A stretch of 64,000 nucleotides of DNA from positions 22,281,419 through 22,345,418 of the forward strand of contig OZ020486.1 in the NCBI GenBank assembly GCA_963971405.1, given 5' to 3'. The notes below the pieces were generated by a model. That model saw only the letters and a list, made by a program, of their open reading frames with translations. It searched no databases and had not been told where the DNA came from. Numbering within the stretch: position 1 is the stretch's first letter; the number at the start of each line of letters is the position of its first letter. The position numbers and the translations under genes were made by a program. Below, one piece after another: positions 12,666 to 26,500 of this stretch. The stretch comes from Psococerastis gibbosa (taxonomy: Eukaryota; Arthropoda; Insecta; Psocodea; Psocidae).

Positions 12666-13649
12666 AATATTTATTTTTATAAAATTAAAAAAAAATCAAC
12701 ACAGGGAAGGAGAAGAATTTAAACACACGAAATAATAGCTAAACAAATATTCAAAACCAGAAAAGACATAAATGCACGTTTGTTCAGTAAAAATGTTATT
12801 TCGTAAAGTTTGCACACGTTTTACACCAGCGGTTTTTATATTAGATAGCTGTGCAAGGCCCCTGGCGATTTGTTTTCCCAATTTTTCTAAAGTGGTACGC
12901 CAGCTTCAATTTACGGTGAAATAAGAGCTGGGTTCAGCGTTTTATTCTTTCCCTCACATTTCCCTTACTGGCATTTCCCTCTAAGTATTAATATATGTAG
13001 TACACAATACGATGTTAGACTTTTTCTTTTTAGAGTCAGCTAAGAGTTTTATAAGACCACCAAAAAATTAATTCGAGGTTTTGTAGAATTATCCTGTTTT
13101 TCTTAACGCCGAAATTTCAAAATGTTTTATTGGCATAACATGCATGGGTGTCTTTGACTAAATTAATTAATTATCGTTTCTCAGCCACAAATATATATGA
13201 AAATGGTCTTCTGAAAAATTTATAAAACATGCAAGCTTTCAGAGATAATTTGCATTTTTGCACCAGAAAATATTACTCTAAAAAAAACACTATGAAACAC
13301 TATGATTAAGCAGATTTTATGGAATAGCCGTAAATCAGATGGGTAAATAGTCATTATTAGTCTGCTTACCTATTTCTATTTTTTATTAATTAATCATAAG
13401 ACAATTGTTATATTTTTGCGGCTGTGAAACAAGAAATTAATTAAATTAATCAGAAAATACCCAGACCTGCTTTTTGTTTTGCTATGTGGAAATCTCTGCC
13501 ATAATTAGGTTGGAACTGGTCCATGTATATGGGTGGAGTTGAAAATTTTCTATCTGAAAGGCGGCTGGGACTGTCCTTCTCATTGCTTGAAGTTTCTAGT
13601 GTAACCAGTCATAAGTAATACATTTAATTAAAATGTGTCATACGCCACC
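12666..13649. other. No gene recognised
   Basis: AT-rich spacer without a supportable feature. Confidence 0.5.
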
Positions 13650-13810
13650 CTACAACAACCTGGTCACCTCGTCGTGTGACTTGAATAAGTTCCCCATGTT
13701 GTTCGGAATCCACTATAATCAGGAGGTCCACCATGTCAGTCAATTCTCCCAGAGGTGCAGGAGTCCGCACTTAGGGTGTCTCAAGTTAAGTTACAGACTC
13801 ACTTCCCCCG
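13650..13810 (+). repeat. Dispersed repeat R3, copy 3 (longest)
   Basis: Contains CCTGGTCACCTCGTCGTGTG, the CACTATAATCAGGAGGTCC core, GTCAGTCAATTCTCCCAGAGG-like sequence and CAGACTCACTTC. The first part is shared with 7985-8095 and the whole with the complement of 652-790. Ends and class were not determined. Confidence 0.6.
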
Positions 13811-13944
13811 CCAGGCTAACAGGGTTGCTTAAAGGAGTAATACTAAAAGGTGGCGGTGGAAAAAACAAAAAAACAGTAACAATCTGGTTGGGCATTTCTA
13901 CACTTACAGAAACAAACACTGTTTGTGTAATGCATCCTATTAAA

Positions 13945-14115
13945 GTTGCCCATACACGGTCAGTAATAATGACATTACCACATATGAAGATGACAGTAAT
14001 AATGATCGTGTAAAGTGGACAAATTTGGAATGATGATAGGGATCCGGACTTTCTGATTTACTGAATAGTAATAACATTACTGATAATGTCATTATTATTG
14101 ACCATGTAGGGGCAC
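13945..14115. mobile_element. MITE with ~35-bp inverted repeats
   Basis: The left end GTTGCCCATACACGGTCAGT continues into AATAATGACATTA; the right end is its near complement, TAATGTCATTATTATTGACC then ATGTAGGGGCAC. Flanks are TTAAA on the left and TTAGG on the right, suggestive of a TTAA-type target but not exact. At 171 bp it is non-autonomous. The superfamily is left open. Confidence 0.7.
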
Positions 14116-14250
14116 TTAGGAACTCCTACATTATTTCCGTTATAATAGTAAGTTTACCTAGTGGCAGGAAAACTTGCATCCCGTAACACGTCATTCCGTG
14201 TGATCACTCAAGTTAATGAAATTACCCCTAGTAAACAATTGGGTGTGGAG

Positions 14251-14423
14251 TAGTGATGGACTGCGGGCCGCAGACTGATAACCGAGGCCCAAATGGTTCT
14301 GATGATTCGGTTCGGTCCCTCCAATAGTTAGTATTACTAATGTATTTTCTGTCCGGCCCTCGTTTTGGACCGTTCTGGTCCTCGGTTCGGTCTGGCCGAA
14401 AATCCGGACCGAAGCCATCGCTA
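14251..14423. mobile_element. Candidate hAT-like MITE
   Basis: The ends TAGTGATGG and CCATCGCTA are 9-bp inverted repeats with one mismatch and resemble hAT termini. The interior is rich in GGTTCGGTC/GGACCGAAC-type words that can pair with each other. Flanking 8-mers (GTGTGGAG and GGTTGAGT) do not match well, so the target duplication is not confirmed. Confidence 0.45.
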
Positions 14424-14697
14424 GGTTGAGTTTCCATGAGGTACAGGTAATGAAAGAGCTGCCAATGTACCTAAAGTTGATGACACTTGCCTGGGAACAG
14501 CTGAAATGCCTAGATAGGGAGTTCACTCTCCGCACACGTACCTGGAAACAAAGAATACAACAATAAATTTCAAGCCGCAATTAGGATGGCTCAACCGTAA
14601 AATAAATAGTAATGACTGGGGCGGAGGGACTACGCCCTCGCGGCGACAATGAGACAGTCATAGTCCCGCCAGGCATCACAAACCACTGATACTTATA

Positions 14698-14969
14698 GGC
14701 ACGGTACACACGGACGATTCGAACGCCAGGTAATCGCTGAGAAATTTGTCATTGAAGAAATAGGTAGCTGGAAAGTCAGAGGACACACTTCAGAAGATTT
14801 CTGACACTGGCGTGAAGCCGACTGCACGCCGGTGTGACACACCAGCTCATAGGAATCTTCTGAAGTAGACTTTTTGGTTTTGTACCAACTATTCACCTAG
14901 CCCATTTTCTCTCATGATAAATTTTTTCAGAGAGAAACCGACGTGCGAATCGTCCGTGTGTACTGGGCC
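14698..14969. mobile_element. MITE, 3-bp ATA target duplication, family H copy 1
   Basis: The left end GGCACGGTACACACGGACGA continues TTCGAACG and is complementary to the right end CGTGCGAATCGTCCGTGTGT then ACTGGGCC. ATA flanks both sides (14695-14697 and 14970-14972). The 3-bp A/T duplication and GGC ends fit the PIF/Harbinger type. The interior shares GTTGGTACAAAACC and neighbouring sequence, in complement, with the element at 43545-43829, so both come from one family. Confidence 0.8.
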
Positions 14970-15139
14970 ATAGACCCGGCCTCACTAGGCTCAGAAAAGG
15001 GGGAGGGGAATAGAGGAGATATACGAAGCATTGGAACATAGGGGTGTCATCACACACCAAAACAATGACATGACGCCAGACTTTACCGATCCATTTTTAT
15101 GGAGTATGCGACACCCCCGCCTCCAATATTCCTCTTGAC

Positions 15140-15466
15140 TTAGGGTGGCGCTAACAGCCCATGGGGACTTTTGGCCGCACGTACTATGCCTCTCCATTCC
15201 GCTCGATCACAAGCCACCGTCCGCCACGTTTCTGGGTGCAAGCCCATTTTTTGGACGTCATCCGCCATCTGGTCCTGGTACCTCTTCCTTGGCCTTCCCA
15301 GGGGTCTGGGTTCGGTCAAGTGAGCCTCCCATACAGCGCGTGCTGCTCTGGAGGGGTCCATTCTCGCTAGATGACCTATCCATTGGAGTCGCTGCCCCCT
15401 GAGACGATCCAAGACACTAGCTGATTTGTATAGGGCGTGAATTTCTGCGTTGGTTCTAGCTCTTAT
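15140..15466 (-). pseudogene. Non-LTR retrotransposon RT, C-terminal fragment
   Basis: The minus-strand reading shows the downstream tail of a non-LTR reverse transcriptase: RTNAEIHALYKSASVLDRL, then LQWIGHLARMD, GRPRKRYQDQMADDV, and a closing DRAEWRGIVRAAKSPHGL before a stop at 15140-15142. Related retroelements carry the same order: W-GH-RMD, GRP-K/R-RW-DQ, DR--WR-IV--AK. An in-frame stop lies upstream near 15475, and no RT catalytic core (the YxDD region) is present. It is a 5'-truncated relic with the last ~100 codons nearly intact. Whether it belongs to the same lineage as the RT tails at 49 and 57 kb is unclear. Confidence 0.8.
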
Positions 15467-15475
15467 ATATATTCC

Positions 15476-18400
15476 TCAATATTCCTCACAAAAACATTTT
15501 TCTAAGCATGGTGGGATTTAATTCCAAATGGAAATGAAGGCAAAAAGTATAATTTGTTCCTGTTTTAGTAACGAACGAACGACGGAAATTACGAGAAGGC
15601 TATATAATTTGTAAACTAAGTAGGTAGATGCTGCAGTTTCTGAACGAATGTACACAATTTAAAACAACTGCAATAAAATGGTAATGTTGAATGTGATGGT
15701 TGAATAATTAAAATATCTACGTTCAATTTTAATTAATTCCGTGTTTGCGGCAACAAAATACACTATTTTACGTGAATTCATTACCGTGGAGGTTTTGAAA
15801 TGAGCAACAGCGCAACGCTCGCGGGAGGCAAGAGAGCGTCAAGACGAAATTCAGAAGCAGAGAAGTATTGTAATAAATAGTTAATTAATTTGAGCTCAAG
15901 TGTGCAATCGATGCTGTTTGTCACGATTCTTCATTATCCCCGGACTCAAAGATCAAACGAAAAAGCGGATCAAATAAAAATGCCATTTTAATTCAGCGCA
16001 CAGCCTCATCAAGTCGAGGGGGCTCACTGTTTCAATGCTAATATAAGCCTAAATTCAGGTAAAACCAAATTAAATTAATAACTTTAGAGAATAATAAATA
16101 AGTTACATTTTCATTGACAACATGGTGTATTCTGCCCGCAACAATTTTCTAAGAATTTTTTTGTTGGGGGAAATTCCAACAATAAATCATTTTCAAAGAG
16201 CTACTAATATTACACCAACCATAGGAATACAATACTGGAAGCCACCGCCATCTCCCAATTCATGGCGGTGCCTTCGCAAATTTTTTGCGGTTCCTTGCCG
16301 AAACTTTTCAAGCAATGATGGGAGCCGCCCTAAATCAATTTCATGAAACATTCACAGACACTTATAGCCAGTAGATAAATTCAGTACTATCAGTGGAATT
16401 CATTTAAGAAGAATTCCCAGAAGACGAAATATATAAATGGTTTCCAATACGTGGCTAAATGGGACAGGTTTTTTGGAGTATGCAGACTAGAGACAAGGTG
16501 CCAGATTGGCAGATTATAAATAAAGTTTCGGGCTTGATATTATGAGGCTAGTACAAGTTGACAGTTTATTAGCCATCGTAAAGGGCAGAACGTGACCGTG
16601 CCCGCTGTCTTTATGATATCATAAAACACCTATAAAATGATACCTAATTATGCAATTCGCATCTACCGACGACATGGTCGTTAATTAAAAGTCGCGATAA
16701 CAAAACCTAGCTTATTCTTGAACTGTAACCACTCTGGGTAATCGTAATGAACCGATTCGTTGTTAATGTTGTTTTTTTGGGTAAATTTGAAGCATTTTTG
16801 CTTGATTAATTCATTAATTAATTCAAGGCAATATGCCAAAAATCTTATCTACGATTAACAGCCGAAGAACACACAAAAGGATAAACTACCCCAGAGGTAC
16901 GATTTGGGCATTACGCTTGTAACAGGAGAGGTAATTTTTTAGTTGTTTTTTTAAAGTTGGAGACCCTTAACAATTGTCAAGTATTTCCCCTATGTTTAAC
17001 ATATTATGTAACAATGAGCCGCAATCAGTTGGGTTGACAAAATTAACACCATTACTCTTATATTACTCATGGATAAAAATACTCGGGCACCCAAAAACAT
17101 TTTATGTGTTCAAAAGTCAAAAAATCAATTCAGGCAACTCATTGGACAATATCTACGAAGATTGCGGCTAGTGTCTGACACCAGCGAATTGAAATAAACC
17201 CTTTTAATTTTAGTGTTTCGGTCTAGATGTATACCAATGAATCCCAAGTTTGCCGCAGTTTGAAACAAGCTCTGCTCTCGTGGATTCAACTTGGTAAGGC
17301 CGTTGGCGTTAATATGCAAACTAGACCTTTATTTTTGAAAACCTTCATGAGAGTTTCTTTTAAATTCTATTGTATACTCACATTCCCACGGATGAACTTC
17401 CAATATACAGGTACAATCTGAAGAAAACAACCGCAACCAAACCTCAAACAAGTCGAAGGCAATAAATACAATAAATATACAACAAGTGTATGGATTGGAA
17501 AGAATAATTTCCTTGAGAAAGGAAGAATAGGAAGAGACGCTAGAATTGAATTATACGACTGAAGAAAGAGTGGCGGCTGAATGGCGATGAAATTGTAAGC
17601 TCGCCATCTGAATGGGAAGGAAGGGATATTGCACAAGTGACGAACTGATAAAAATTCAGCGAAGAAGAGCGCAATTTGCAGCGGAAAATCCGTGAGAAGA
17701 TGGAAGAAAAACACGGCGAAATACGAGGAAAGGACAGGTGAGGGAACACGTGTGTTTCCTTATGAAAAAGTTGAGGCAGCATTTCCAAGTAGTTTTCCCA
17801 CCGTTTGAAAAGGTAAAAGGCTTTCCACTAAAGAAATTTTAACATTTGCCACGTTTGAAAAATTCATCTAGTTTGTGTTTTGCCATTTTGCCTTGTCGTG
17901 TCATGGGGAATCACGTTCAACTACACAGAAAAATACTTTCCTTACTTTGTTTTGGCTACCAGAGACACCTTAGGATTTTGCAAGTCTACTTTATTGTATG
18001 CGTTCCAAGCATTTAGGATGGTTAGGAATTTGGCCATTATTGTTATGTAGTATGTAAACTAGCATCGACAGGAGAATAATTTAATTAAAAATTTTATAAG
18101 TCATGGTCTGGAATTTTAGCAACCTAGAACCCAGATTACAAGTTAATCTCCAGAATATGCTTCAAAATTAATATGTTCCCAGCGACTCAAACGCACTGTT
18201 GCCTCTATAGAACGAAAACGCAACATCTAGGGGCAAGAAGGGGAAGCAACCCCCTAACCACAGCAAGGAGTAAGCACCCCCTTTTAAAGATGGCTATCTT
18301 AAATTTCTCAAAAGCAATCTAAATAATTTACATACCATGTGGCTAGAATTAAGTGAGGCAGCTAATAAAGCAGGCATTGAGATATAGGTACTTTGAGCAT

Positions 18401-21400
18401 AATTCATATTTACCAGCTTTATCATTCACATTTCTCTATAGGAATGTTCTCAACTAAAAGATCTCGCTCAAAATGATATTTTCTTCCGAAAATAACAGCT
18501 AACCCGGTTGAGTAATGTTTACGCTTATTAACTGAACACCATTCAGCTTCCAAAAACACCAAATTGAGTTCCCATTACAACATAATCAGTTTCTTATTAC
18601 CCCACTTGATTAACATCTCCTGTACTAGCAGGCCCACCTCAGCTATTAGAGACCAATCACATTGTGCGTCGGAAATTACAAGGCGCACCCTCAAATTTGA
18701 TGACAATCGATTTCCGCGGCGAAGACAACACCCGGCACAGGCTAATTGAAAGACAAGCGTGACGGTACCCCCATCCCAGGGTCTCTGCAGTCTGGACAAC
18801 CAATTCCAACCATTAGCTGAGGTCGATACGGAATTGAGGATAATCAAGAGATGGGGTTAGTCGCCAGTGTAAGGGTGACCGTCATTTTTAGTGTAAATAA
18901 TATTTCAAGTTCCTCGTAAGCAATGTGATCCATTTCTCTTAATTATTGGTCGGACAGTACTAAAATATCCTACATATATATCGGATTGGAGTTGTGACGC
19001 CAAATCAGCCTCGTGCTCGTCTTCAGCAGGGTATTCCACTATTCACTGGAATTGGATAAAATTACGGGTCCAGTGTCAGTATACCTATGGCCAAGCACGA
19101 ATAAGCCCTAATGTCCGGGGTTCGTCTGGTGACACTAAAATTTATCTTGCCACTGTAGCATTGTTTGCATTATTTCGTCCAATCAATACAAATATACAAT
19201 ACGTTTATATTTCCATTAAAAGTGAAGTTACAATAATAATAATTATTGTAATTACAATTATTGTAATGTGCTGCAGGGCTCAGCCCGTGTTCAGCTTAAA
19301 TTTGAAAAAAAGGCCTAATCTAACATTCCGTAAGTAAGTCAGTAAGTAAGTTGTTTAGTCTTCGTATGTCGGGGTTAACTCGTTCAGATTTGTTTTGAGA
19401 TATTTTCGGAATACGATCAAATTGTTGGACCCAATAGAGAAAATAATAGTTATTCGGGTTTTTACTACAATAGTATTATTTTATCAGTAAATCAACATGT
19501 CGCCACAGCTACTGAAGAGTGAAAATATCAGATAGAAATCAAAAAAATGCGCTAAATTATTACTTTTTTTCTGAAAGAAGGCTTAGTGGGTAGGACATGG
19601 AAAATATTTGAAGTCATAGAGGCAAAGAAACATCAAGGGTAAGAAGAAAAAGCGATTGATGATTTATAACGACCCATTGAACTTGAACAAGCCTTTGCCT
19701 CTCCACAAAGCTATTTTGAGAGATCCTTCAAATATCATTCAACCTTCTATCTAATCCTGCAATCTTCATGGCAGGAAATATCACTCTATCTTGATTAATA
19801 TATTGACTATGGTAAAATTTAGTATAGAGACCACGACTTTTATTAAATAAACAAACAAAAACTAGGAGGGTTTTTTGAATGTTTATTAAAATGAAATACC
19901 ACGAATCACGAGTAATTTAATTTTTTCATCCACGGCTTTTTTGGGGGAGCCGAAGGACAAATTAGCGCAAAAAATGGGTACCTACATAATACTATAGTAT
20001 AATTTTTGAATCATCGAGTAGCACACTTTAGTATAGGTACAATAGTTGGCTGGTCAATTATATAATAGATGAATAGCATATCCATAAGAAACCCGCAATA
20101 GTCTGTGGTTCCGGAGTAATATGACAATTGCCAGCTTTTAATTGACTCCACGCTCTGCAATCATCTACCACTTACTATGGCGCCAATAGTCTAACAAGCC
20201 TGCGAAATCTACTCTACACAGTATAGGTCATAAACACTACAGAGGCAAAATAGTCACAAATTGGCCACCCACTTTCCATCGGTGAAATTTATATTGCAGG
20301 TGAAATAAATGAAATTATTGACCATGCAGACATGTAAGTATCGATTTTAAGTACGATATAACTCTCGCAGACCCTCAACGGGTTATCGTGTCACTATTGG
20401 TTATATTGGGTAATTAACCCGTGCCTATTATAAATAATAATCTGAAATGTGAAAACCCTTCACCCATTATACCAAAAATCGTACATTAGACAAAAAACGG
20501 CGATTCGCTGCCCAGCGCGCACCTGGTACCAGTTTCCTGACCGACACTGCTGCACACCAAACCAACCCCATTGAAAACCACAGTATTGCACCACACATAA
20601 ACATACAAAGCGTAGTTGATTTAAATAATAGTAATAATAATCAGAAAATACAACAAGTCTTCAAAACTCACTCTATGTGCTCAGCACAGTCTGTAAGTTT
20701 GCACATACGAGAAGAAAACCAAAGATAGTATAGTAGGAAACCCTTGAACCTTCCACAAGAATCATATTAAACGTCAAAAAAGCCTAGGAAAAAAAGAAGA
20801 AAATAACCTGCCGGATTAGAATAGCTGAGGAAAGGAATGAAAGGTCAGAGAAAAGGAGGTGACAGGCGAGGGGTTGAAGGAAGGCTCAAGACAAATCGAT
20901 TCCACTACACTCCACTGCACTTTCCTCAATCACTGAGATATTCCATCATCCCGCTCTGCTCTGCAAAGATATCGAGGCCATCGACAGTCCGCACAAAGAT
21001 TTTGCAGTTAAAAAGAACGGAAACGGAATATAGCGCCCTGATGTTCAGAAACTGAAGGGAAATTTTCCATTCAGTGCGGCTTTCATTGGTTTCGCAGCTG
21101 TTGTAAACAGCTCTAGAGGGATATTTAAATTAAAGCAGTCAGAGTTGACACTTGCGAAAGGGTGCGCACCATACAGAGGCAGAAAGCTCAGACAGCGGAA
21201 AATCGAGTCATGAAGGACAGTATGCTATCCACGTGGAAGAAAGCAACTAAAAGAAAGAAAGGTGCGTCGATGAAAGTTAAGGCTTACTTGTGGAATTCAA
21301 GTATTTTCCTGTAGGATGTTATACGAGGAAATATTACGTATTTAGAATGAACACTTGTAAATTCTTAATGCGAGTGGGCATTTAAAGAAACTGAATTCGC

Positions 21401-22278
21401 ACCACTGCACCGCGGATTCTCTGTGAAAGTCGTAAGTACTTACGCTCCAATTCATTTATTTTCCCAATCATTTTTCCCACTGCTTCAGGGTAAGTTAAAA
21501 GGATTTTGTTAGTGGCATTACCTTTCTATTTTATGTTCATTAACATAATAATGATACCAAGAAAAACATTCCACGAATACTGCACCAGCATGCATTGGTA
21601 GATCGCTCTGCAGTCGAGTGTTCCTTTTACCAATACTTTTCAGGCTATGATGGGTTTGACTTGCAGCCATGTAGATAATAGTACTATGGTTAAATTTCGG
21701 ATGCATCTACTTTCCCTATCCTAAAGCAAGTTAATATACATTATTTCTGCTCAATCAACTTCATGAAGCTGAAATACAGGGCAATTCACATCACCCGTCC
21801 ATAATCTATCCATCTTTTGGCACACCAAATTAAAGGTCTGAAAAAGAGCTCTCATTTGATGTTAAACTGTGGTTTGCATAATTCCGTGATATCATCTAAC
21901 ATACAACCCCCCCCCCCCCCCCCCGCTAAACCCGCCAGGGAAAAAATGTAATGCGCCCAAAAGATAGTTCGACGCTGAGTTATCAAATATTTTACCCCAT
22001 TTCAAAATTCCTCGTAATATACGAAATATAGGGTATAGACTGGTGGTAAGAATCACCCTGTATATCGTATAGGACAAATTGGTTTTTATATATCGGTTCC
22101 CATGTGGAAATACCGTAAATTCAAGCTATATCGGGACCCAAACGACGCTTTTGACACTTTGTGGCGTTACTATTTTCCGGTCGGATATTCAACGATAAGT
22201 CTCCAAACTAACATTGCCAGACTTGCATTCAATTATGACTTTTAGCCTACCTAATGTAAAATAATTATTAACGACATA
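15476..22278. other. Long stretch without recognised genes
   Basis: About 6.8 kb in which only minor structures are visible: a short hairpin at 16240-16271 (CCACCGCCAT with ATGGCGGTG), a palindromic AATAATTATTGTAA tract near 19226-19266, GTAA repeats around 19329-19350, and a C18 run at 21907-21924. A segment at 19880-19930 (AATACCACGAA..CGAGTAATTTAA) recurs at about 54160-54205. Open frames, including one at 17367-17714 on the minus strand, have no conserved motifs. Confidence 0.45.
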
Positions 22279-22490
22279 AAATCAGAGAGACTCAGATAGC
22301 TGAGCCATGTCAAAATAAATGATGGTACTAAAGTGCCTAAGAAGGTGTTTAACAATTATCCAGAAGGCAGAAGACCCATGACCAGACCGATGAAGATGTG
22401 GATGGATGACGTTAGTGGACGCAACTGGAAGAGAAAGACTCGAGGGACGAGCGGCGGAACGACCAAGGTTCGTAGTGGACTCTAGAGCTA
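22279..22490 (+). pseudogene. Non-LTR retrotransposon RT, C-terminal fragment
   Basis: Frame one gives SERLR-stop-LSHVKINDGTKVPKKV, then FNNYPEGRRPMTRPMKMWMD and DDV. This is the usual RLRWLGHV--M-D-R-PKKVF---PEGRR--GRP--RW-DDV signature of non-LTR RT tails, with the Trp of WLGH turned into a stop. After DDV the homology moves to another frame (LVDATGRERLEGRAAERPRF), so at least one frameshift has occurred. Everything upstream of the C-terminus is missing. It lies alone in repeat-poor sequence and is clearly inactive. Confidence 0.75.
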
Positions 22491-23464
22491 GTTAACTCGT
22501 ATCTCTACTTGGTTAAGCCATGCTTTCGCCTGTTACATTGCCTCAATGGTAAGCTTGTCACAGCTTGACCATTATCGCTTGTAGCCGTTTGCTAATGGTT
22601 AAAAATTCATACGGAAACAATATAAATAATGTTCCAAATCCACGGGGTCGTTGACCTTGGACAAGATACCAATTAGGCCTATGTTCATTTAAAAAAATCC
22701 TTAGCCAGATAAAAGTAAAAGTAAAGCACATGATGTAACAGAGCATATACACAGAATACCGGAATGAAGAATTTCATGGAATGCAGGTCCACAGATGGAT
22801 TAGCATATAAAATTTGAATAGAATTTCCAAAAAAAAGTTCAAATTTCAAAGAAATGTAGGAAAAATGCAAGAATACTAAATTCAACCCACTTCTAAATCT
22901 TTTCCAGACAAAAATGCGAATAAGGTCAAGCATTTGCGGTATTTCAAAAGACTCCACTGCACAGACAAACCTCTATGAAGACATGAAAAGAGCATCCCTT
23001 GGAAAATTGAAGAAAAAGTTTTAAGTGGACTTGGTATAAAGGCGCATGCAAACAAAGAAACGTTAATAAAATAAAAAGGGAGTACAGAAGGAAAAGGAAA
23101 ATATACATTCATTATCTTTTTCTTGCAAAGAGAGGTGAAATTGGATGATGTTTCTTTAGCGAATAATAAGTTCTAAAACTGAGTTAGGGGAAGCATTGGC
23201 ATTTTTTTTTTCTTTAAATCTGTAAGGGAAATTTCGAATTATGAATTGAAGGGGATCCATTGAACCGCTATTTACTATTTGCATCAAATTGTAATAAAAC
23301 AGAAGTCTTTCTAAAAATTTTCCTCTCTGTAATATAGTCACATTGTCAAAGCACCGAAAAAATTAATCTTAGTACACTATGCTACTTATTATGTATAATT
23401 TGAATTATGTAAAAAGTGTATTCTAACATATCTCACCTATTCCTACCTTAGTTTGTCTACAGTT
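22491..23464. other. No gene recognised
   Basis: AT-rich sequence with several overlapping minus-strand open frames rich in Phe and Leu that look like composition artefacts. Confidence 0.45.
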
Positions 23465-23590
23465 GTTATTCTTCTTCTTCTGAGGTAACAATTTCTACTA
23501 TTGGCTGTCAGCAACTCCCTACCCATCGTATTATCATCCACTTCTCTCGACCTAGCGCTTTCCTCTTAAGTTCGTTCGAACTCTTATATT
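23465..23590 (-). pseudogene. Short 3' relic of the 49-kb RT family
   Basis: The plus strand shares CTTCTTCTTCT..GGT.ACAAT, then GGCAGCAACTCCCT-like and CTTCCTCTTAAGTTC-like sequence with 49145-49240. Read on the minus strand it encodes ELKRKALGREKWM, which parallels ELKRKIEDRVNWR at the end of the 49-kb fragment. Only about 35 codons plus a short 3' tail remain, as expected for an extremely 5'-truncated insertion. Confidence 0.65.
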
Positions 23591-26500
23591 ATTAGGTCTA
23601 ATAATCCGGAATTATAATTGGAACGCAAGGCAGTGCAGCGTTAGAAGGCAAATATTTTAAGAGTCTACTTTTCGCAGTCATGGGGGTAAGATCTCAACGA
23701 GATTAAGCGGGAGGTTCTCGCCATAAGCCAAGCATAGTGAAAAGAAGCTAGTTAGATCGCCAGGGACTCATGGTCAAGTGCGCAGAACTTTTGCGTCTGC
23801 GACTCTGTTGTCAGCCTTGCCTGTTGAATTATTCAATTGTTTCTCATTGTCCAATATTTTCTATTTTTTATGTTGTAACTCTACAACTTGGTTACATTTC
23901 CTTTGACCACCTTGGTCATTTCCCCCTAAGTTTGACAGCTATCAACCTTACTTAGCTTATGGTTAGGCGCCATCAATTCTATAATCGTCAGTGACAGTAA
24001 GCTGACGTTGAAATAACACAATAGAGGCCTATTCTCATTTTCTATTTAATTGAAACCTTCACAGTGCGTAGATTTTCGCTCACCCAATGAGCTTAGGATG
24101 AAACTTTCAACTGAAATAGCAACGGACTATTTTAGAAATTTCTATTAGTATGCAAATTATTTGTAAATTAAATCTTTAGAGTAAGCGCACAGGCTTTAAA
24201 CTGGACGCTACGGCAATATACTGTACCTGGTTGCTTTTTAATTAAAAAAGTTAAATCTTACTCTGAGCTTCGGGAGATCAACATAAACGTGAAAACTTTC
24301 GACGCAAGAAGAAAGCGGAAAACTAGAAATGAAAAGTTTTTCCCGTGGCCGATTCAATAAACTTTTCCATAAGTTTCTCTCAGCTTGGGCCTCAAGATTT
24401 TCATTAGCAAAATCAAATGAACACATAGATTTTACTTTTCAGCTGCAATACTATAATGAAATTGGAAATATTTTTCATGTGAAACTATTTAAATTATGAA
24501 TATAGGCTATGAAATTTGACCCACAAGAAACGATAATTCTGATATCAGAATACGTACTTACTGTCTGGGAAAAGAAGAAGAAATTTTTTAGGCATGTAGG
24601 GCCCCACCCACCTCACCCGAGAATCAACTTTGCAGGGTGACTCAGGTTGCCCCGAGCCGCCCTACGTGAGCCAAGCTCAAGTTTTCCCCCTCCCGAAACG
24701 CATAAGGACTTGGTTTGGGTCTGCCCCGAAGGGCATTGGACCCCTCTCAAAAGGATAGCCTATTGTTATGTTAGGATACGGGGAGGAAAAAAGCTTCTAG
24801 GCTTCTTCTACTTCTTACTGGCTGGGCACTAAATATTTAAAAAGATCTCAAGAACCTGAAAATCCCGAAAAAGTCAATCAAGAAATAATGGCGAGAGCAG
24901 GATGAGGGTTGGTTCCGAAATCAAAACCATCGACATTGGAATAGGGGCAACAGGTAGGTTCGAACGAGGTCTGGAAGGAAGCCAACCTACCACCGGAAAT
25001 GAGTAATGTCTTCCACCTCCACCAACTTCCGGAGCCCGCCAAGTACCAGCATGCTGCATCTGAACGGGTTTCAGCTTAAAGGAAGCTACCATTGCAGTTG
25101 TCATATCCGTGCCGGCCAAAATCTAGCAACTTGCAGCTTGCTGACTTGTCTTTTTTCCGTTTACGGTTTGTTGGACAGCTTTGCCATTTGCATAGAATAA
25201 ATAAAGGGATATGTATTCTTCGTTAACAGTATAATTGCATCTCTCTTATTATTTTAAAGCTTTTGGAATACCGATGCACAAATTTACCTTAATTTAGACT
25301 CTTGCGAATCTAAATATATCATATGCGCTTTTCTAATAGTCAAATTTAAAGTGGGGGTATTTTAGCATATTCTCAGTCACCAGCGAATTAGGTGTATCAC
25401 TTGCCGGTTTATGAGATTTCACTCTTCATTCCACTGATCTTTCTGGCTTTTCTTTTGTATCACCACTGTCCAATCCAGTATTTGCATATTTATCTCTATT
25501 TCCAAGGACATGATCAACTTATTAAGGATCTTTCCCGACACCCTTGGAAATGTCTCGGTATGGAACACTGGACGGCACTGCCATGCATTGAAACAGGGGG
25601 ACATTTGTAAGAAAGTCTAAAGTTCAGACACGTCCGAAACTTGCACTTTCAACTTACTGTACTATACAGTACGGAGATTGATCCACCGTTGAACCTAAAG
25701 CTGGAAATACAAGTCCAACTTGGCTGCACAACAGAATTGAACGGGTTGTACAACCCAGTTGGTAAGTATTCTATCCCCATAGAAAACCTGGAGCGGCTGA
25801 TTTGGTCTGCAAATAGAGTGCAGTTCTGAATCTACCTCCATCCCTCCATTGACATGACTGCACGACTTGTCCCATGAATTTTGTGTTTTGTTCACATTTT
25901 AGTCAGTACAATTTATAATGGCGGAAAAACAAGTACTGGAGCGGCTTTTTGATGTATCTTTCTTCTTGTTTAAGCACAAAGACCCCATTAATAACAATGC
26001 CATTCGCCTTCCATCCATCCATGAATGTTATAATAACATAGCAGAAGATATTACGAAAACAAAACAATGCTGAGTTGCCCCATTCGGACTGGTCGTTTGT
26101 GCCATCCGACTGAAATCTGGCAGACCAAGTCGTCCAACTTAGTTGTACAACAAAGTTTCCAGCTTATAGCTGTGAACCCTGACCTCCTGTTCCATGATGC
26201 CATGCGGGCCCCTCAACTATTTAATGGTACAGCTGCGTCCACCCGTGACATGTAAGCTAACAGTTCATACAGCTTGCTCCCAACTGCCACTTATACGGAA
26301 CCAACGAGAAGTAGCCAGCCAGCTTTACTTTCTCTAACAATTTATTTTGTTGAAAGTATAAAGTAACACGCGATAGTTGTAAAATTTAGGGACTAATTCT
26401 TAGTAGCCAGAAAATAGTCGGAACAGTACAAATAGCCTACTGTTAAGTTCTCTTCGGGTTTTGTTATTTTTAAACCAAGAACAACAGATTATATTACAGT

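Noticed and set aside
17367..17714. 115-codon minus-strand frame with hydrophobic stretches
   Set aside because: Phe/Leu-rich composition from T-rich DNA, no domain, no supporting splice or promoter context visible.
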